From Candidatus Amarobacter glycogenicus (lineage in GTDB: Bacteria; Chloroflexota; Dehalococcoidia; Tepidiformales; Tepidiformaceae): a stretch of 64,000 nucleotides of DNA. Shown piece by piece: positions 60,576-64,000 of this stretch. The position numbers were made by a program, and so were the translations under genes. The notes below the pieces were generated by a model that saw only the letters and a program-made list of their open reading frames with translations, did no database searches and had not been told where the DNA came from. The stretch spans positions 333,173-397,172 of the forward strand of contig JADJZF010000002.1 of the NCBI GenBank assembly GCA_016719395.1, read 5' to 3'. Position 1 is the stretch's first letter, and each line of letters opens with the position of its first letter.

Positions 60576-62162
60576 GTGGCGCCCGTTCGCAGCACGACGA
60601 ATTCGAAGACCCGGTCACGCGTACACACGCGCGAGACGATTCGGCGCGTGGCGCCCGTTGCTCGACGCCCGGAGCAGTCGGTTTCGGTGGATACCTCCGA
60701 ACCTGACTCGCTCCGCGACCTCCACACAGCCATCGGCGCCCAGGCCGTCGGTCGCCTCATGCAATCGCTCACCCGGCCGGAGACCGGTCACGCCGCCCCA
60801 TCTCGAGTGGTCGGCCCGGGCCTCCAGCGGACCATCGGCAACCAGCAGGTACAGCGCCTCTTCGGCTGGGGTAAGAAGAAGAAGCAACAGGCACAACAGG
60901 TTGAGGCCCCCCCGGAGCCGAAGACCGATAGAGAACGCTTCAACCTTGCCACCTTCCAGAAAAAGGACTTCCGGCCCTCGACGACGATCGGCAAATTCGA
61001 TGTCGTCTACCGCCCTGCAACAGGCATCGTGAACGTCATCTCGAAGGTACACTTCGACTTCCGCGATGTGGAACCCGCGTACTACGTCGAGGTGAAGAAC
61101 AAAAAGGACCGTTACTGGACGAAGGCAGCCAAGAAGGAATGGTCCCAGAAGTGGGTCGATTCCATCATGACAAAGTGGGGCGATATCGCGCCGTTCAAGT
61201 GCGACAAGCCCGGCTACGAAGACGTCGTCGCGAAGCCCCAGGTGCAAATCGAACTCGTCGACGACCCCTCGAAGGCCCACTACGCTCTCAGTGTCTCGAA
61301 GGCGTTCGAAAAGAAAGAAGGCGGCATGCGCGCCGGCGGCACCTCCGGCGTCACCCGCGAATTCGGCGGGGCTTTGGCGCAGGATGCTGCGACAAATCGA
61401 CAACCGAAGGTTGCCAAACACCTCGCGGCAACTGAGAACAAGAACAACATCCTCCCCGCCTTCGAAGGCGACCGCCAGCGCGCATGATCAAGGCGCTTCG
61501 CCCTCCATCCCGTTATGTTCAAGTGGGACTCCGACGAAATCGCCGATGACGTCCCCGTGACCGCCGCGATTGACGCGATCCTGAACCTGAAGAAATACAG
61601 CGCCCTCTCGGACCTGCATCCCATCGATGTCAAGGTCAGCCTCGACAAGGACGAGCCCAGGGTCCTCCTGCTGGACCGCTTCACGGTGTTAAAGAAGCGA
61701 TTTCTCGCGGCGGGGATCACGAACCCGCTCTCAGCCAAGGTCGGCGGTGGAGCCGGGCGTTCGGTTGGGTTCGAGGCATCGCCCGGCGTCGAACAGGTGA
61801 AGGAGTCCTACCTCGCGCGTTGGGACCGATACACGTCGGCCCACGAATTCGGCCACATGCTCGGCCTCCTCGACGAATACTGCCCGGCCGTTTCGCCAGA
61901 GTTGATAGCCAAGATGTACAACGAAGGTCAGCTCGGCGTGGATGAGCAAACCCTCGGCAAGTCCGCCCAGAATAAGAAGGGCAGTTTCCTCGCTCCCCAG
62001 ACCGGCTACGCGAACCTCCTCGAAAAGACCGGACAGAGCGCCCAGGCGTGGACAAAGCCCGGCGCCAAGGAATCCGGCGAACGGAAGACCAGCCTGATGA
62101 GTGGCGGTTTCGAGAAGTCCTCCGTCAGCACCACGTCACGATCCGGGAAGCACTCGAGATGA
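60576..62162 (+). pseudogene. eCIS-style metalloprotease, interrupted by in-frame TGA
   Basis: Read through, 528 codons. GTG 60576 preceded by GAGGAC. The N-terminus is basic and disordered, with two short motifs, TAIGAQAVGRLMQSL and LQRTIGNQQVQRLFGW; the latter is the recurring tag of proteins tied to extracellular contractile injection systems and DUF4157. The middle is a Lys-rich beta region (KFDVVYRPATGIVNVISKV). The C-terminal part has a zinc-protease site YTSAHEFGHMLGLLDEY (HExxH). At 61485-61487 the frame reads TGA between EGDRQRA and SRRFALHPVM; both sides are in the same frame, so a Trp codon TGG changed to TGA is likely, by mutation or error. Or the second part starts at ATG 61515. 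Confidence 0.7.
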
Positions 62163-62579
62163 CCAAAGACCAAATAGAACCAGCCCACTGGAAGATGCAG
62201 CAGGGGCGGGGGCCTTCTGCCTTCCTCCCCACTGCTGCACCAGCACCACCGGGTTCCCCTCCGGGTCTTCGATCCCCGCGATGGTGACCCCGGTAGGAAG
62301 GTCGCGCGGCTGGTGGGTCACAGTACCGCCCAGTTCCTCGCACTTCGCCAGCGAATCCGCAAGTTTGAGCACCTGGATGTACAGCACCACGCCGGACCGG
62401 CCTGACGGCCGGATGTGCCCCGTGATCGTCTCCGGGGCGCCGATGCCCGCGCTGATATCACGAACCCGCCCGTCTCCGACGGACCAGTTGAACATCGCCG
62501 AATAGAAAGCCGACATCCGCTCCGCGTCTCTCGCCTGGATCTCCCAGTGGACCACCGGCCTCGACCAATCCTCTGCCAT
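62136..62579 (-). CDS. VOC (glyoxalase-like) protein
   Basis: 147 residues. One module: PVVHWEIQARDAERMSAFYS, MFNWSVGDG, VLYIQVLKLADSLAKCEELG and IAGIEDPEGNPVVLVQQWGG. Typical of small lactoylglutathione-lyase-related proteins whose natural end is near VVLVQQ; the remaining about 25 residues are low-complexity and overlap the protease gene end by 27 bases, so an earlier true end (or error) is possible. Metal His (VHW) and Glu (DPEG) are visible. Substrate unknown. Confidence 0.75.
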   Translation of the reverse strand: MAEDWSRPVVHWEIQARDAERMSAFYSAMFNWSVGDGRVRDISAGIGAPETITGHIRPSGRSGVVLYIQVLKLADSLAKCEELGGTVTHQPRDLPTGVTIAGIEDPEGNPVVLVQQWGGRQKAPAPAASSSGLVLFGLWSSRVLPGS

Positions 62580-62665
62580 CTTCCTGCCTCCAGGGTGTTG
62601 ATGCTCCAGGGCGCTTCACGTCCCCGGAGGGTCTCCGCGCACCGCGTGCCATCCGTGGTGGTGTC

Positions 62666-63282
62666 TCACTCCAACGCGCGGATCGCCTGGCGCTGAACCA
62701 TCGCCATCGTCAGGTCTCCGCGCGTCTTCTCGAGGATGCCTCGCGTCTGGTCCGTCGTCCGCCGCAATCCCCCCGTCATCGCGTCCGGGAAGTCGATCGT
62801 CACCAGCACCGCGTAGATGTCGTCCATCGCCGCGAGGATCTCCTCGCAGCCGTCGTACTGTCCCGCCCGCAGCCGGTCGAGCACCATCCGCCGCATCTCT
62901 CCGACCGCCTCGGCGATGCCGTTCAGGTAAGCCGGGTACTCCACCCCCAGTTCTTCCGGCGCCGGGATGCTTCCACCGCTCAAGAGCGCGAGCGTCGTCC
63001 GCGCCTCCGCGTACTCCTTCTGCGCGTCATGCAGAAAGCCCGCGTAGTACACGTCCGCGTGCCCTTCGAGCGCCGCCACGGCGCGTCGCGGACCTGCTTT
63101 GCCTCGTCGAGCTGCTGGGCTGCCTGTTCGAACTCCCCGCGATGCACTGCGCGGATGCTGTTCGCGCTCATCCGGATAATCGCCCGGCTCGCCGAAAGGG
63201 CCTGCTCCCGCGCCGCGTTCTTCGCCGCGAAGTGGTCAAGGATCCGCGGGATGATCGTCTCCAGGGGCGTCGTATCACTCAC
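62666..63282 (-). pseudogene. Translin-family protein, split by a frameshift
   Basis: N-terminal part (63282 to about 63075): PRILDHFAAKNAAREQALSA and SANSIRAVHRGEFEQAA. Then, in another frame: AALEGHADVYYAGFLHDAQK, EYAEARTTLALLSGG, GVEYPAYLNGIAEAVGEMRR and MDDIYAVLVTIDFPDAMTGG, ending near IRALE. The all-helical order with PAYLNGIAEAVGE and DFPDA matches bacterial/archaeal translin-like proteins, which bind RNA. The join near 63075-63082 is in GCGCGTCGCG, probably one base lost. Function in bacteria is unclear. Confidence 0.7.
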
Positions 63283-63374
63283 AAGTCGGCATTCTACTCT
63301 CCGGCCCGTTCACCTTTTCGCCTCCATGCCCTACGCTCCCGCCACACCCCAAGCACTTCGGAGTCCCTAGCCAC

Positions 63375-64000
63375 ATGGCCGTCACACCAGCCGACGAGTA
63401 CCTCATCCACCAGCCCCCCTACACCTTCGACCGCGTCGCAACCAGCGACCGCAACTTCTACGACCGCTACTTCTTTCAACGGCTACCGCCGCGACGGTGA
63501 TGTCTACTTTGCCGTGGCCATGGGCGTCTACCCGAACCTCGGCGTCATGGATGCGGCCTTCTCCGTCGTCCAGGGCGGCCGCCTACAGTACTACGTGCGC
63601 GCCTCGCGCTTCCTCGGCGATGACCGCATGGATACCCGCGTGGGGCCGATCTCGGTCGGATCGTCGGAGCCGCTTTCGTAAGATCATGTGAAGGTCGCGA
63701 AGAAGAATAAGTGGGGCATCACCGCGGACTGGTCTTCAGTAACCCGCTCCCTGCCAGAGCAGAAAGGCCCACTTCCTCCGCCTCGCCCGCAACGTCCCCG
63801 TGATGGATTACACCGCATCACGCAGCATGGCAGCTGGTCCGGCAAGCTCTCCTGCAACGGTGTCAGCTACGATCTCAGCCAGGACACCTGGTGGGGCCGT
63901 ATTGATCCTCCTGGGGTATCCGCAGCATCCCGGTGGCCCCCGACCCCGTAGCGCACCGCCGCGAGAAATGCCCCAGTTCTTCTGGAACTGGGCGCCACTG
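63375..64000 (+). pseudogene. Uncharacterised protein with multiple frame breaks, running off the window
   Basis: ATG 63375. Pieces in order across frames: PADEYLIHQPPYTFDRVATS, DRNFYDRYFF, then (after an extra T in TTCTTTCAAC) NGYRRDGDVYFAVAMGVYPN, LGVMDAAFSVVQGG, RASRFLGDDRMDTRVGPISV, NVPVMDYT, RITQHGSWSGKLSCNGVSYD, LSQDTWWG and, in yet another frame, QFFWNWAPL at the edge. The pieces read like one conserved beta-rich protein of about 300 residues without known function. At least five indels in 600 bases suggest poor consensus near a contig end or real decay. The end lies outside. Confidence 0.6.

Overview
High-GC bacterial DNA (roughly two thirds G+C), densely packed, with short intergenic gaps and many GTG/TTG starts. 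Gene content (two thiolases, a DUF35 protein, acyl-CoA dehydrogenase, fused CaiB/BaiF CoA-transferase, F420-type LLM and PPOX oxidoreductases, extracellular protein with Thr/Pro linkers, Gly-rich zinc-ribbon protein) points to a member of the Chloroflexota, perhaps a Dehalococcoidia relative. This is inferred from gene style; no rRNA or other marker is present. I saw no tRNA, rRNA, CRISPR array or intact insertion sequence.

Layout. 1-1036: end of a MauE-like gene coupled to a surface-anchored protein. 1140-3903: DUF35 protein plus thiolase, then a small-molecule kinase. 3965-6171: 38-residue zinc ribbon, a possible small RNA, a cupredoxin lipoprotein and a frameshifted LCP protein. 6189-8825: amino-sugar catabolism (nagA, nagB facing each other) and a metal/cobalamin-type binding protein. 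8912-11695: HtrA lipoprotein divergent from an ECF sigma/anti-sigma pair. 11726-19708: ApbE, lipid kinase, MOSC protein, second thiolase, SGNH-like protein, MFS transporter and lipoprotein hydrolase. 19734-21551: rmlD followed by a scrambled stretch holding fragments of an epimerase gene, a degenerate CxxC/HTH gene and the rmlC tail. 21594-26466: F420-type oxidoreductase, thiamine pyrophosphokinase, secreted repeat protein, dapA, gamma-carbonic anhydrase and an SDR. 26131-36814: DNA-end-processing cluster, an SbcC/YhaN-like ATPase and SbcD/YhaO-like nuclease divergent from AddB/AddA-like helicase-nucleases. 36795-44812: FAD oxidase, plsX, methyltransferase, DUF192, acyl-CoA dehydrogenase, HTH regulator, dinB and PAC2. 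44841-57575: phosphatase/ADP-ribosylglycohydrolase fusion, then a CoA-thioester/F420 catabolic group. 57769-60502: zinc-ribbon Gly-rich protein, rnhB, yraN and an isocitrate-dehydrogenase-like gene. 60576-64000: eCIS-style metalloprotease interrupted by TGA, VOC protein, and two frameshifted genes.

How the genes work together. Acyl-CoA dehydrogenase, crotonase, thiolases, the two CoA-transferase domains, kinases of the ACAD10/11 type and F420 enzymes suggest degradation of lipids, branched acids or steroid-like compounds. NagA/NagB recycle amino sugars, and LCP, RmlD and PlsX serve the envelope and lipids. HtrA next to a sigma/anti-sigma pair resembles an envelope-stress module.

A recurring oddity is single-base reading-frame breaks (about 4430, 5725, 32085, 63079 and several after 63470) and one in-frame TGA at a likely Trp codon (61485). 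Some are probably consensus errors in the assembly rather than true pseudogenes. The scrambled 19.7-20.7 kb region and the apparent internal loss in AddB look like more than single-base errors.
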